This document shows, piece after piece, positions 22,759-34,396 of a stretch of DNA of 64,000 nucleotides. Numbering within the stretch: position 1 is the first letter of the stretch; every line of letters begins with the position of its first letter. The DNA lies in NCBI RefSeq assembly GCF_963082655.1, contig NC_081553.1, positions 191,060,232 through 191,124,231 of the forward strand, given 5' to 3'. Origin of the DNA: Stomoxys calcitrans (lineage: Eukaryota > Arthropoda > Insecta > Diptera > Muscidae). Under the pieces are notes generated by a model. That model was not told where the DNA came from. It searched no databases and was given only the letters and a program-made list of their open reading frames with translations. The position numbers and the translations under genes were made by a program.

Positions 22759-25317
22759 TTTTTAAACGATTTCGCTGCAAGTTGAAACAGTGAATAGTTT
22801 AGGGCCTCCCGATAACTGACCTAAATATGGATTAGATCGGACTATGTTTAGATATAGTTACCATATAGACCGATCTCTCGAAAAAGGGTCTGAAGGCCAT
22901 AAAAGCTTTATTTTTTATACGATTTCGCTGAATTTTAAAACAGAGGGTTATTTTAAGCCCCCCGACATCTGATCTAAATATGGATTACATTGGTTCATAT
23001 TTAGATATAGCTTCTGTATAGACCGATCTCCCGTTAAAGGGTCTGAAGCAAATAAAAGCTTTATTTATTACCCGATTTCACTGAAATTTAAAACAGTGGG
23101 CTATTTTAAGCCTCCCAACATCTGATTTTAATATGGATTAGATCGGTCCATATTTAGATATAGCTGCCATATAGACCGATCTGCCGATAAGGGGTCTGAA
23201 GGCCATAAAAGCTTTATTTATTACCCGATTTCGCTGAAATTTGCAACATTTGGTTCTTTTAAGCCTCTCGACATCTGATTTAAATATGGTTCAGTTCGGA
23301 CTATATTTAGATATAGCTGCCATATAGACCGATCTGTCGATAAAGGGTCTGAAGCCCATAAAAGATTTATTTTTTAACCGATTTCGCTGAAATTTAAAAC
23401 AGTGGGCAGATTAAGGCGTCCCAACTTCCGATCTAAATATGGTTCAGATCAGACTATATTTAGATATAGCTGCCATATAGACCGATCTCCCGATAAAGGA
23501 TCTGAAGGCCATAAAAGCTATATATTTGACCCGATTTCGCTGAAATTTGCAACATGTTATGATTTTAAGCCTCCCGATATCTGATCTAAATATGGATTAG
23601 ATCGGACCATATTTGGATATAGCTGCCATATAGGCCGATCTCTCGATATAGGGTCTGAAGGCCATAAAAGCTTTATTTATTACCCGATTTCACTGAAATT
23701 TAAAACAGTGGGCTATTTTAAGCCTCCCAACATCTGATCTAAATATGGATTAGATCGGACCATATTTGGATATAGCTGCCATATAGGCCGATCTCTCGAT
23801 ATAGGGTCTGAAGGCCATAAAAGCTTTATTTATTACCCGATTTCACTGAAATTTAAAACAGTGGGCTATTTTAAGCCTCCCGACATCTGATCTAAATATG
23901 GTTCAGATCGGACTATATTTAGATATAGCTGCCATATAGACCGATCTCCCGATAAAGGGTCTGAAGCCCATAAAAGCTTTATTTACTACCCGATTTCGCT
24001 GAAATTTAAAACAGTGGGCTATTTTAAGCCTCCCAACATCTGATCTGAATATGGATTAGATCGGTCCATATTTAGATATAGCTGCCATATAGACCGATCT
24101 GCCGATAAGGGGTCTGAAGGCCAAAAAAGCTTTATTTATTACCCAATTTCGCTGAAATTTTGCAACAGTAGGTCATTTTAAGCCTCCCGACATCTGATCT
24201 AAGTATGGATTAGATCAGTCCATAATTAGATATAGCTGCCATATAGACCGATCTGTCGATAAGGGGACTGAAGCCCATAAAAGCTTTCTTTACCACCCGA
24301 TTTCGCTAAAATTTGAAACAGTGAGGTATTTTAAACCTCCCGACATATAACCTTTATATAGATTAGACCGGTAAATATTTAGATATAGCTGCCATATAGT
24401 CCGATCTCCCTATATAGGGTCTGAAGGCCATGAAAGCTTTTTTTATTACCCGATTTCGCTGAAATTTAAAACAGTGGGCTATTTTAAGCCTCCCAACATC
24501 TGATCTTAATATGGATTAGATCGGTCCATATTTAGATATAGCTGCCATATAGGCCGATCTCTCGATATAGGGTCTGAAGGCCATAAAAGCTTTATTTATT
24601 ACAAGATTATGCTGAAATTTGCAACTGTGGGTTAATTTAAGCCTCCCGCCATCTGATCTAAATATGGATTAGATCGGTCCATATTTAGATAAAGCTTCTG
24701 TATAGACCGATCTCCCGATAAAGGGTCTGAAGGTCATAAAAGCTGTATTTATTGCCCGATTTCGCTGAAATTTGAAACAGAGAGTTTTTTTGAGCCTCCC
24801 GATATGTGATTTAAATATGGTTCAGATCGGACTATATTTAGATATAGCTGCCATATAGACCGATATTAAGATAATGGGTCTAAAGACCATAAAAGCTTTA
24901 TTTATTATCCGATTTCGCTGAAATTTGAAACAGTGGGTAAATTAAGGCCTCCCAACTTCCGACCTAAATATGGTTCAGATCAGACTATATTTAGATATAG
25001 CTGCCATATAGACCGATCTGCCAATAAGGGGACTGAAGCCCATAACCGATTTCGCTGAAATTTGAAACAGTGAGTTTTTCTGTGCCTACCGATATCCGAC
25101 CTTAATATGGTTCAGATCGGTTTATTATTGGATATATCTGCCAAAAAGACCAATATTTTGTTCTATAAAATTGAATAGTGACATATTTATTAGACCAATG
25201 TCAATGTCCGTTTCGAATTTGTGTGCTTAAGTTACCCAAGGAGGGTTTACATATACACCCGAGGTGGTGGATATCCAAAGTTCGGCCCGGCCGAACTTAA
25301 TGCCTTTTTGCTTGTTT
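22759..25317 (+). mobile_element. Fam-C element, right part (monomer array and hairpin end)
   Basis: It resumes at TTTAAACGATTTCGCTG and carries about sixteen monomers with GGGTCTGAAGGCCATAAAAG and TTTAAGCCTCCCGACATC. Sampled core positions 23463, 23616 and 23769 are exactly 153 apart. It ends in GAGGTGGTGGATATCC, then ten-base arms AAGTTCGGCC and GGCCGAACTT around one C, then TGCCTTTTTGCTTGTTT. Confidence 0.85.
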
Positions 25318-25645
25318 GCAAATTGCAAATTTTGCCCATGAACATTCCACTAAGGAACAGGGACAAACTTCTAAAATATCAATAAGTGCAGTCTAATTCA
25401 AATTTAAGCTCAATAGTCAGGGGTCTCCCTTTTATAGCCGAGTCCGAACGGCGTTCCGTAGTGCGACACCTCTTTGGAGAGAAGTTTTACATGGCATAGT
25501 ACCTGACAAATGTTGCCAGCATTAGTAGGGGAAAACCACCGCTGAAAATTTTTTCTGATGGTCTTGCCAGGATTCGAACCCAGGCGTTTAGCTTCATAGG
25601 CAAACCTCCCTCAAACATGCAAACCTCTGCGCTACGGTGGCCTCC
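25318..25645 (-). mobile_element. SINE-1: tRNA-derived SINE
   Basis: On the minus strand the head reads GGAGGCCACCGTAGCGCAGA (A-box region) and then a B box GGGTTCGAATCC with a tRNA-like spacing. A conserved body follows (TTTTCAGCGG, ACGCCGTTCGGACTCGG) to a tail near TGTTCCTTAGTGGAATG. It abuts the Fam-C hairpin end. A second copy is at 43119-43419. Confidence 0.85.
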
Positions 25646-26241
25646 TAGTTTTTTGTTTTTTTTTCTTGTTTATTGTACCTGATTTTTATTAATTTTAAAA
25701 CTTTTACCTTAACAAAGATGCAAAGACTTTGGCAAGCTGTATCCTAGCTAGTTATCAAGTAAAAGACCAAAAACTTTGAAACTCTTCCCCAACCCCAAAG
25801 ACTATGACCTATGCTTGTTGAAATCCAAACTAGTTTACCCCACTCAAAGTTCCTTAAATGTCACTAAAACCTAGTTTCCACCCTAACATTTGACCATACA
25901 CTTGTAGAGACACATGTGTGAGTGTGGTTGAACACATATACATATGCATGTATTTACATGCAAATAATATATGTTTGTGACCATTATTGTTGGTTTGGTT
26001 TTCGATGATTTTCGCAAAAGGAAAGATGTTAACAATGTGTTTTTTCCGAGTATAAGTAACCAGAAAACAAAAACGCCAACAATAGCAAGTGGTTGGAATA
26101 AAAGAAATCGACAAAAAAACAACCCAGATCGTGGCGGGGGCGGGGAAGGAAGCCCCGAAACTGTACATGATAAATAAAGGAAATTGAAAACAGGCCCAAT
26201 GGAATCCCATTAGAAGTCATATTTTATAATACAACATCCAA

Positions 26242-26272
<31 letters not shown>

Positions 26273-27485
26273 GAGGTATTCTCATGCACGCACACATCTA
26301 CCTCCTCACATCAGCACGCGCTAAATAAGTCATTTACATTTGCATAAATAAGCAACACATAGACTAGGTACGCATACGCGACACACATAGCAGCCATTAG
26401 CCATTTGCTATACGTCTATACGCTATATACCCACACCCAGGCACCCATGGAGATTGGCACGCATATCATAGAAGTGATTAGATGCGTAAGTATGCGTATG
26501 CGTGCTATAAATGTTACACACCTAAGAAGCCGTGTTGAAATTAATGTCTTAAAATTAGTTAAAAAATCACCGAGTAATACATTATGCCATGTCGATGTTA
26601 CCCCCGGGGAAATTTGGTGGCCTGATGCCATCTCCAGCTTGGGCACCAAAATAAAGGAAAAGGCAGCATACGAGTATGAGGGCCAAAGGTGGCATAGAGA
26701 TAAAATATATGTTAACAATATATAAAGTTAATATCTTATTTGATGTCATACCATTCCACACAAACATAGATAAGTGTGTATTTCTATGTGTGTGTGTGTG
26801 TTGTATAACTTGACTATATTTTTAGCCCCCTCCTGCCATCATCATAGTGAGGCACTTTTATATTAGATATATTATCTTTATTACATAAGGGGAAAACAAT
26901 GTAAGATTTTTTAGTGTTTTGTTATAGCATTGGAAAGAAAGCCTGCCAAGAAGCATCTACAACACGAACACTCATTCATTCTTTGACGCAGCCATCTTAA
27001 AGGTATACTATTCTCTTTTTATTTTTTCTTTGCTTCAGCTAATCTTTTACCATCCATTGTGTAATCACAAGGTTAGGTCTGCTCATCTGTGTGGGATGTT
27101 ACATTTAAGGTCTTCTACATTTTTAGTAACTTTTTTACTCCAGTCATTTGTGGCGTATTATTGATATTAATCCAATATAACATGGTGCGTATACTTTATG
27201 CCAGTGAGGCGAAACAACAAGTATACGCCACCGAAAATTAATTTTGCCTTTATTATTGAGGTGGGGGTAAATATTGATTTAGAGTGTTTTACAGAGATTG
27301 GAAAAAGCATCATATTGAAAGACATCAATTTGTTACAGATTTGACTTTAAGTTGCTCCATTAAAAATAATGAAAGTGAAAGAATATATGTTTAAAATAAA
27401 AATTTTATATCTCCGAATTGGCGACGCAAGGAAAAAATAAGGTTTAAAAAAATTTGTCTGCAATAGAAACAATTAAGTGAAGGCA
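25646..27485. other. Unique spacer with CA/TG microsatellites
   Basis: A (CA)n run lies at about 26242-26264 and a (TG)n run near 26789-26802. Several 60-118-codon frames overlap on both strands at 25850-26725 with no recognisable domain, and no gene is called. Confidence 0.55.
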
Positions 27486-27627
27486 AACAAGTAAAAAGGC
27501 ATAAAGTTCGGCCGGATACCCACTACCTCGGGTATATATGTCAACCCCCTTTCGTCACAATCCGATGAAAATTGGATAACTTATGCATCCAAATTCGGCA
27601 CGGATATTGAGTGGTCTTATAAATATT
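27486..27627 (-). repeat. Fam-A hairpin-end fragment
   Basis: ACAAGTAAAAAGGC, a collapsed palindrome (GTTCGGCCGG), ATACCCACTACCTCGGG and TCAACCCCCTTTCGTC match Fam-A termini. It is cut by the mariner at 27628. Confidence 0.7.
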
Positions 27628-28580
27628 GGTTTGCCCAAAAAGTAATTGTCGGTAATATAGTAGTAATATAGTCGGCGTTGACAAATTTTTGCAACGGCTT
27701 GTGACTCTGTAAATGCATTCTTTCTTCTGTCAGTTATCAGCTGTTACTTTTAGCTTGCTTTAGAAAAAAAGTGCGCAAAATTTTGTTTACATTTGTTTGT
27801 TTGGCGTCAATTTTAATATGGGTACCACATGTATTGAAAGAAATGCATTTAACAAACCGAATCAACGCTTGTGATATGCAACTTAAACGCAATTAATTCG
27901 ATCCGTTTTTAAAACGAATCATAACTGAAGATAAAAAATGGATTGTTTACCACAACGTTAGTCGAAAACGATCATGGTCCAAGCATGGTGAACCAGCTCA
28001 AACCACCTCAAAGGCTGATATCCACCAAAAGTAGGTTATGGTGTCTGTTTGGTGGGATTGGAAGGGTGTGCTATATTTTGAACTGCTTCCAAGGAACCAA
28101 ACGATTAATTCGGATGTTTACTGTCAACAATTGGACAAATTGAATACAGCCATCAAGGAGAAGCGACCAGAATTGGTCAATCGTAAAGGTGTCATATTCC
28201 ACCAGGACAACGCTAGACCGCACACATCTTTGGTCACTCGCCAAAAACTGAGTGAGCTTGGCTGGGAACTTTTGATGCATCCACCATATAGCCCTGACCT
28301 TGCACCATCAGACTACCATTTATTTCGACCTTTGCAGAACTCCTTAAATGGTAAAACTTTCGGTAATGATGAGGCTATGAAATCGCACTTGGTTCAGTTT
28401 TTTGCAGATAAAGGCCAAAAGTTCTATGAGCATGGAATACTAAATTTGCCAGGAAGATGGCAAAAGGTTATCGAACAAAATGGCAATTATATATTTGATT
28501 AAAGTTCATTCTAAGTTTTATTAAAAATGCATTTACTTTCTTTTTTAAAAAATCCGCAATTACTTTTTGGGCAACCCAAT
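27628..28580 (+). mobile_element. Mariner element with internally deleted transposase; parent type of the MITEs
   Basis: Its TIRs (GGTTTGCCCAAAAAG and CTTTTTGGGCAACCC) and subterminal sequences match the MITEs at 5604, 10548, 19567, 30041, 38863, 44147 and 46210. About 950 bp long, it is shorter than the usual ~1.3 kb because the 5' coding part is missing. It inserted in or next to a Fam-A fragment. Confidence 0.9.
27832..28502 (+). pseudogene. Mariner transposase (DD34D) pseudogene
   Basis: In one frame it has FDPFLKRIITEDKKW (first Asp), SRKRSWSKHGEPAQTTSKA, VWWDWKGVLYFELLP, GVIFHQDNARPHTS (second Asp) and PPYSPDLAPSDYHLF (third Asp), ending ..NGNYIFD stop at 28502. The catalytic triad is intact and in frame. 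Stops at 27894-27896 and 28032-28034 break it, and the N-terminal helix-turn-helix half is missing. The only continuous stretch is 28038-28502 (154 codons). Related to but distinct from the transposase at 3540. Confidence 0.85.
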
Positions 28581-28582
28581 AA

Positions 28583-28827
28583 CTTAGCTAAGTTGGAATA
28601 TGTGTACCTTGCGTGCCTAATTTCTGGCAAATCAAGCAAAAATTGCGACTTTCAGGGGCTCTATGGGAGCTACATCGGCCTATAAATCGATTTGAACTAT
28701 ACTCATCTCGTATATAGGAAGTCAGAAGTCAAGAATGACACCACCATACCAAATTTTAGTCGCGTTTCATAACAATTACGGCTTCGAGCGGTCGAAGAAG
28801 TCAAGTCGAAGGACCACTTTATATGGG
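28583..28827 (-). repeat. Degenerate monomers of a Fam-B/F-like element
   Basis: AAAATTGCGACTTTCAGGGG, TATGGGAGCTACATCGGCC and GAAGTCAAG resemble Fam-F/B monomers in hairpin-first orientation. The element continues after the SINE (28994-29079) and after the solo LTR (29901-29975, ending GGTGGTGGGTATAAAAA). Confidence 0.55.
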
Positions 28828-28993
28828 GGTTAGATTAGGTAAGAGTGGCAGTCCTCTACAGACTCACTTTGATAATTTTAAGTCCATTGTGATGCGATAG
28901 TAGCCACAGACCAAGGCTTCTGGCGGGAATCGAACTCCACGGCCCCTGCACTGGCAATCCAAGCAAGCTACCAACTCGGCCTCCATGGCGCCC
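28828..28993 (-). mobile_element. SINE-2: second tRNA-derived SINE family
   Basis: The minus strand reads GGCGCCATGGAGGCCGAG, TTGGTAGCTTGCTTGG (A-box region) and a B-box-like AGTTCGATTCCCGCC. Then come CTTGGTCTGTGGCTAC, ACAATGGACTTAAAATT and the tail TGCCACTCTTACCTAA. It is the same family as 39099-39260 but not SINE-1. Confidence 0.85.
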
Positions 28994-29079
28994 ATACATG
29001 AGAGTTACATATATTCAAATCTTAACCGATATGACCCATTTGCAATTAACACCGAACTACATTCAATATTTCAATACAT

Positions 29080-29900
29080 TGTAGCGGATGCGTTTTTAGC
29101 ATTTAAATCTATTAAATAATCATATTCGTTTAAATAGTAGTTGACCTATTTTATTGAAAGAGCTCATTTTATTTTACTTGAACTAACTTTTGTTCTCGAG
29201 TGTAAAAATAAATTTTATTATTTCTATGAGTTAAACTTTAAAGTAAATGTTAGAAGAGAACCAATTATTTTGAGTGTTTACGTTTTGTTACTTTGATCTC
29301 ATTATTGAGTGTATTTTGTTTATTTTTGTGCTTTCGCATAATTACCATAGTTACAATGTAACGTAAATGTAAATTAAAGAGAGTAGCCTCACTACTCTCC
29401 AATAAAAGCAGACACATTGAGTGATTATTTTGCCTAACTCTTTTCGCTTATGATAATTGTTTTTGTGATTATTTAGTTATCACTCAACAACTCTCAATTC
29501 TTGTTTGTAATCGTTTATTTCGAATTGTATGATCTTTTGTCATTGCTTATTTAAGAAGACACACCAGCCAAAAATTGTCATTCTTGGAGTTGGAGCTAAT
29601 AATAAAGCATCAAATTAAAAATAAACCGGAGTGTTTTATTTAAAGCCCAAGATAAAAAAATATAGAGTGGACGAAATTGGACATTTGTCTGTTTCGACCC
29701 TCCTTATAAAAAAAAAAACTTATTAATTCCAATAGAAAATAAAAACGTTCTTGGACGGAGACGTCTGGCGCGTTATATTTTCGGAATTATAAAAATATAG
29801 TTAATAACATAAAAATATAATTAACTAAAATTAAAATAAAATCTAATAATCCCCAAAACCCCCAAATCTTAGGATTAGTGGAATCTCCACGAACCCTACA
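29080..29900 (+). mobile_element. Solo LTR, 821 bp, gypsy-type
   Basis: It begins TGTAG and ends CTACA, a perfect five-base terminal inverted repeat of the TG..CA type, and is flanked by ACAT at 29076-29079 and 29901-29904. Inside are a TATTTAA-type promoter motif near 29550, polyadenylation signal AATAAA at about 29600 and a GT-rich tail. The 4-bp target duplication and TGTAG start fit Ty3/gypsy elements of the 412/mdg1 kind (from memory). No internal gag/pol remains, so it probably arose by LTR-LTR recombination. Confidence 0.8.
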
Positions 29901-30040
29901 ACATTCAATATTTAATGGAATAACTTGATTAGTATCCCCCCCCTCCCCATCCACTCATGGTGGTGGGTATAAAAATTACCTAAAATTGCTATCAAATTTC
30001 CCATATGAGAAGAAATATAAAGATCTTTAATCAAATATTA

Positions 30041-30255
30041 GGTTGCCCAAAATAATTGGGGATTTTTTAAAAGAAAGTAAATGCATTTTTAATAAATCTT
30101 AGAATGAACTTTAATCAAATATACTATTTTGACACTTTTTTTCTAAAGCATAACTGACAGAAGAAAGAATGCAATTACAGAGTCACAAGCTGTGAAAAAA
30201 TTTGTCAACGCCGACTATATGAAAAATCCGCAATTACTTTTTGGGCAATCCAATA
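30041..30255 (-). mobile_element. Mariner-derived MITE, shortened
   Basis: The ends are GGTTGCCCAAAATAATTGGG and CTTTTTGGGCAATCC. About 20 bp of the usual interior (GCAAGCTAAAAGTAACAGCT) are missing. Confidence 0.85.
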
Positions 30256-31347
30256 TTATTGTTGCGGTTGTCCGCTAATTATTAATTCATTTTAATGCTT
30301 ATTTGTTTTTCCACTAACCTTTAAGCTTTTCGCTTTCAAGTGGTAATTGTTTTGTACTAAAAATTTCATTGTTTTTGGTTTAGGGTCACTATGAACCGAA
30401 TAGTTTTAATTTTGTTTCGAACTTGACCAATTACTATTTCCCGAAAGTCGATCAATTTAATTCCACCAAAATAAGTGCATTAAATGGCCATAATGCATAC
30501 CATCATTGGAATATGACTATGGCGCAATGGTGCAAACATGTTAAACATTCATGGCGTATAATTGATATCAATTATCAGTTCCATGAAGCGTATGATTGTT
30601 ATTCAATCAACATTACAATGTAATAATTATACGCCCACTAGCACATGCGGCTATTTCAAAGAGCTATTAAGGCAGCAGCAGCAAAATGGCGGTATCCACC
30701 GCATGTAATACAAGCCATGCTTCATTGTTTGCCAGTCGGATAGAATGAGAAAATTAGACATTCTATTTCATTTAAATTGATGTAGCCCAAAGGCAAAAAA
30801 ACGAGTTAAGTTTAATGGGAGTGAGAGTATGATTGCATTGCTTATGAGTTTGGTGGAAAAATAAGGGTTTGGCATTATTATGAAGCCTCGGCAAAATGTA
30901 AGCAACAAAATTCGATAGACAGACAGGCAGATGACCATGGCTAGATAGACTTTGCATATCACAGAGCTCTGCAATAAAAATACAATTAATAATCAATTTT
31001 TGAGGTGTTTTAGAGGAAAAACCCTCGCCACTATAGGATATGGAGGAAAGAACCATCCCCCTTATATGGTGCTGGGTATAAAAATCATAACATGAAATAT
31101 TAACTCAAAATCCCTTAAGCCCTTCCCCAAAATAAACTTCATCGGTATTTCAACTGAAGATAATCCACAGATAAACAAATAGCAACGGTCTGTCCCCTCT
31201 ACGTGTATATCTGGAATCATTACTTTTGGTAGTTTTCTGGTTTTCTATATTCCATTTGACACCACCTACACTTAACAATCATAAAAGGATACGAAGCAAA
31301 CAGGGATTTAGCGCAAAGTCAATGACTTTCATATGTTGATATTAAGA
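30256..31347. other. Unique AT-rich spacer
   Basis: No gene was recognised. Frames of 66-94 codons at 30423-31056 have no known motif. Confidence 0.5.
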
Positions 31348-33437
31348 AACAAGTAAGAGCGTGCTAAGTTCGGCCTGGCCGAATCTTATATACCCTCGAC
31401 CATGGATCGCATTTGTCGAGTTCTTTTCCCGGCATCTCTTCCTAAGAAAAAAAGAATAAAAGAAAAGATTTGCTCTGCTATTAGAGCGACCAGACTATAT
31501 CTGGTTCAAACTACAATTAAATTACATGTTGGAGACCTGTATAAAATGTCAGCCAATTCGAATAAAACTTGCACCCTTTGGGGGCTCAAGAAGTAAAATA
31601 GAGAGATCGATTTATATGGGAGCTGTATCAGGCTATAGACCGATACAGACCATAATAAACACGTATGCTGATGGTGTTGAGAGGATATGTCGTACAAAAT
31701 TTCAGGCAAATCGAATAATAATTGCGACCTCTAGAGGATCAAGAAGTCAAGACCCAAGATCGGTTTTTATGGCAGCTATATCAGGTTATCGACCGATTTG
31801 AACCATACTTGACACAGTTGTTGGAAGTCATAATAAAATACGTCATGCAAAATTTCATTCCTATCGGATAAGAATTGCGCCCTCTAGAGGCTCAAGAAGT
31901 CAAGACCCAAGATCGGTTTATATGGCAGCTATATCAGGTTATGGACCAATTTGAACCATACTTGACACAGTTGTTGGATATCATAACAAAACACGTCGTG
32001 CAAAATTTCATTCTAATCGGATAAGAATTGCGCCCTCTAGAGGCTCAAGAATTCAAGACCCAAGATCGGTTTATATGACAGCTATATCAAGTTATTAACC
32101 GATTTGAACCATACTCGACACAGTTGTTATATATCATAGCGAAACACGTCGTGCAAAATTTCGTTCCAATCGGATAAGAATTGCGCCCTCTAGAGGCTCA
32201 AGAAGTCAAGACCCAAGATCGGTATATATGGCAGCTATATCAGGTTATGGACCAATTTAAAGCATACTTCACACAGTTGCTAAATATCATAGCGAAACAC
32301 GTCGTGCAAAATTTCATTCCAATCGGAATAGAATTGCGCCCTCTAGAGGCTCAAGAAATCAAGACCCAAGATCGGTTTATATGGCAGCTATATCAGGTTA
32401 TTGACCGATTTGAACCATACTTGACACAGTTGCTAAATATCATAGCGAAACACGTCGTGCAAAATTTCATTCAAATCGGATAAGAACTGCGCCCTCTAGA
32501 GGCTCAAGAAGTCAAGACCCAAGATCGGTTTATATGGCAGCTATATCAGATTATGAACCGATTTGAACCATACTTAACACAGTTGTTATATATCCTAGCG
32601 TAACACGTTGTGCAAAATTTCATTCTAATCAGATAAGAATTGCGCCCTCTAGAGGCTCAAGAAGTCAATACCCAAGATCGGTTTATATGACAGCTATATC
32701 AGATTATGGACTGATTTGAACCATACTTAGCACAGTTGTTTTGTATCATAACAAAACACGTCGTACAAAATTTCATTCCAATCGGATAACAATTGCGCCC
32801 TCTAGAGTATCAAGAAGTCAAGACCCAAGATCGATTTGTATGGCAGCTATATCCGGTTATGGACCAATTTGAACCATACTAGGCACAGTTGTTGGATATC
32901 ATTACAAAACACGTTGTGCAAAATTTCGTTCCAATCGGATAAGAATTGCGCCCTCTAATGGCTCAAGAAGTCAAGACCCAAGATCGGTTTATATGGCAGC
33001 TATATCAGGTTATGGACCGATTTGGACCATACTTGGCATAGTTGTTATATATCATAGCGAAACACGCTGTGCAAAATTTCATTTCAATCGAATAAGAATT
33101 GCGCCCTCTAGAGGCTCAAGAAGTCAAGACCCAAGATCGGTTTATATGGCAGCTATATCAAAACATGGACCGACATGGCTCATTTACAATCCCAACCGAC
33201 ATACACTAGTGAGATGTATTTGTGCAAAATTTCAAGCGGCTATCGTTGCTCCTTCGAATGTAAGCGTGCTTTCGACAGACAGACGGACGGACAGACGGAC
33301 GGACGGACATGGCTAGATCGACTTAAAATGTCACGACGATCAAGAATACTTTATGGGGTCTCAGACGAATATTTCGAGTAGTTACAAACAGAATGACGAA
33401 ATTAGTATACCGCCATCCTATGGTGGAGGGTACAAAA
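31348..33437 (-). mobile_element. Complete Fam-B element
   Basis: It starts ACAAGTAAGAGCGTGCTAAG with TTCGGCC-T-GGCCGAA, then has about ten monomers with GCGCCCTCTAGAGGCTCAAG and ATCGGTTTATATGGCAGC. It ends with TTCGACAGACAGACGGACGG, AGAATACTTTATGGGGTCTC and ATCCTATGGTGGAGGGTA. Orientation is opposite to the copy at 21281. Confidence 0.85.
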
Positions 33438-34396
33438 ATGTGTATGGGGTGGCTGCAGGTTGGCTTTAGCATTTTCCCCCGCTATATTCGTTGCATCATG
33501 GATTAATGATGCACATCTGGGGGAAATGTTATTTGTGTATATCAATGCACTCCATTCAGTGAACAAAACTCTTGACTTTTATCAATTGAAGTGGAAATTC
33601 TTTATAATGCTTTAGTTTAGAAAGTATGAACAGGGAACGAAGAGAACCAACTATGATTTGTAGCGGTTTTTTAATGTCACCTTGGCATAATTCATGGCTT
33701 ACCATTACTGCGTTATAAAAATGAATCACTTGTGGAAAACTTTATTGAGAATAACTAACACAAGCCATTGACTATGAAGAGGTTCTCATTTGCACCTATA
33801 GAAAAATTCAAGAGATAGTCAGAGGGGTTCTTACTTTATTAGGGAATGCTTTGGGAACAAGAAAAGACCCTGCACTTCCCCAACATGGTATATGAAATGT
33901 ATGAGAAGTTAGGTTTTTGTTTAAGTATGTGATCAAACACTTGGCCATTTAAGTCCGTAGTGCAGTCACAGGAACGCGAGCAGGAAAATACCTTCCAGTT
34001 CCTACAAGTTCTTAAATAAATGAGAACCTAAAGTGGTATTCCTTCCGGTTGCCATTGTGGGACATACACTCTGTAGATGTTTCATAGTAAATTCTGGCAA
34101 TTCCGAAAGGACAACGTTTTAAACCGATGACGATCATTGGGCTTAAACTTGAATCGGACAGCATTCATTGATATGTGAAAAGTTTGACTCTGTTCCTTAA
34201 GGGAATGTTCATGGGGAAATTAACTGTCCATCGACTATTTTACTTCACATGTTTCTAGGTATATAGCCCTGTAGCTAGCGACCAACAGTCGGAAAGTATA
34301 GCCTCCACGCGATAACGTCCAGCAATGGGTTGAGGCTGATAGATTTCGCCGCGGCAAAAAACATGGTAGTTAGAAGCACCAGATTTCAACATACAA
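33438..34396. other. Unique spacer
   Basis: No repeat or coding signal that I can support. Confidence 0.5.

Noticed and set aside
26405..26725. Overlapping ~100-codon frames on both strands
   Set aside because: Both strands are open at once with no domain and no codon pattern, and CA-repeat-rich sequence lies next to them.
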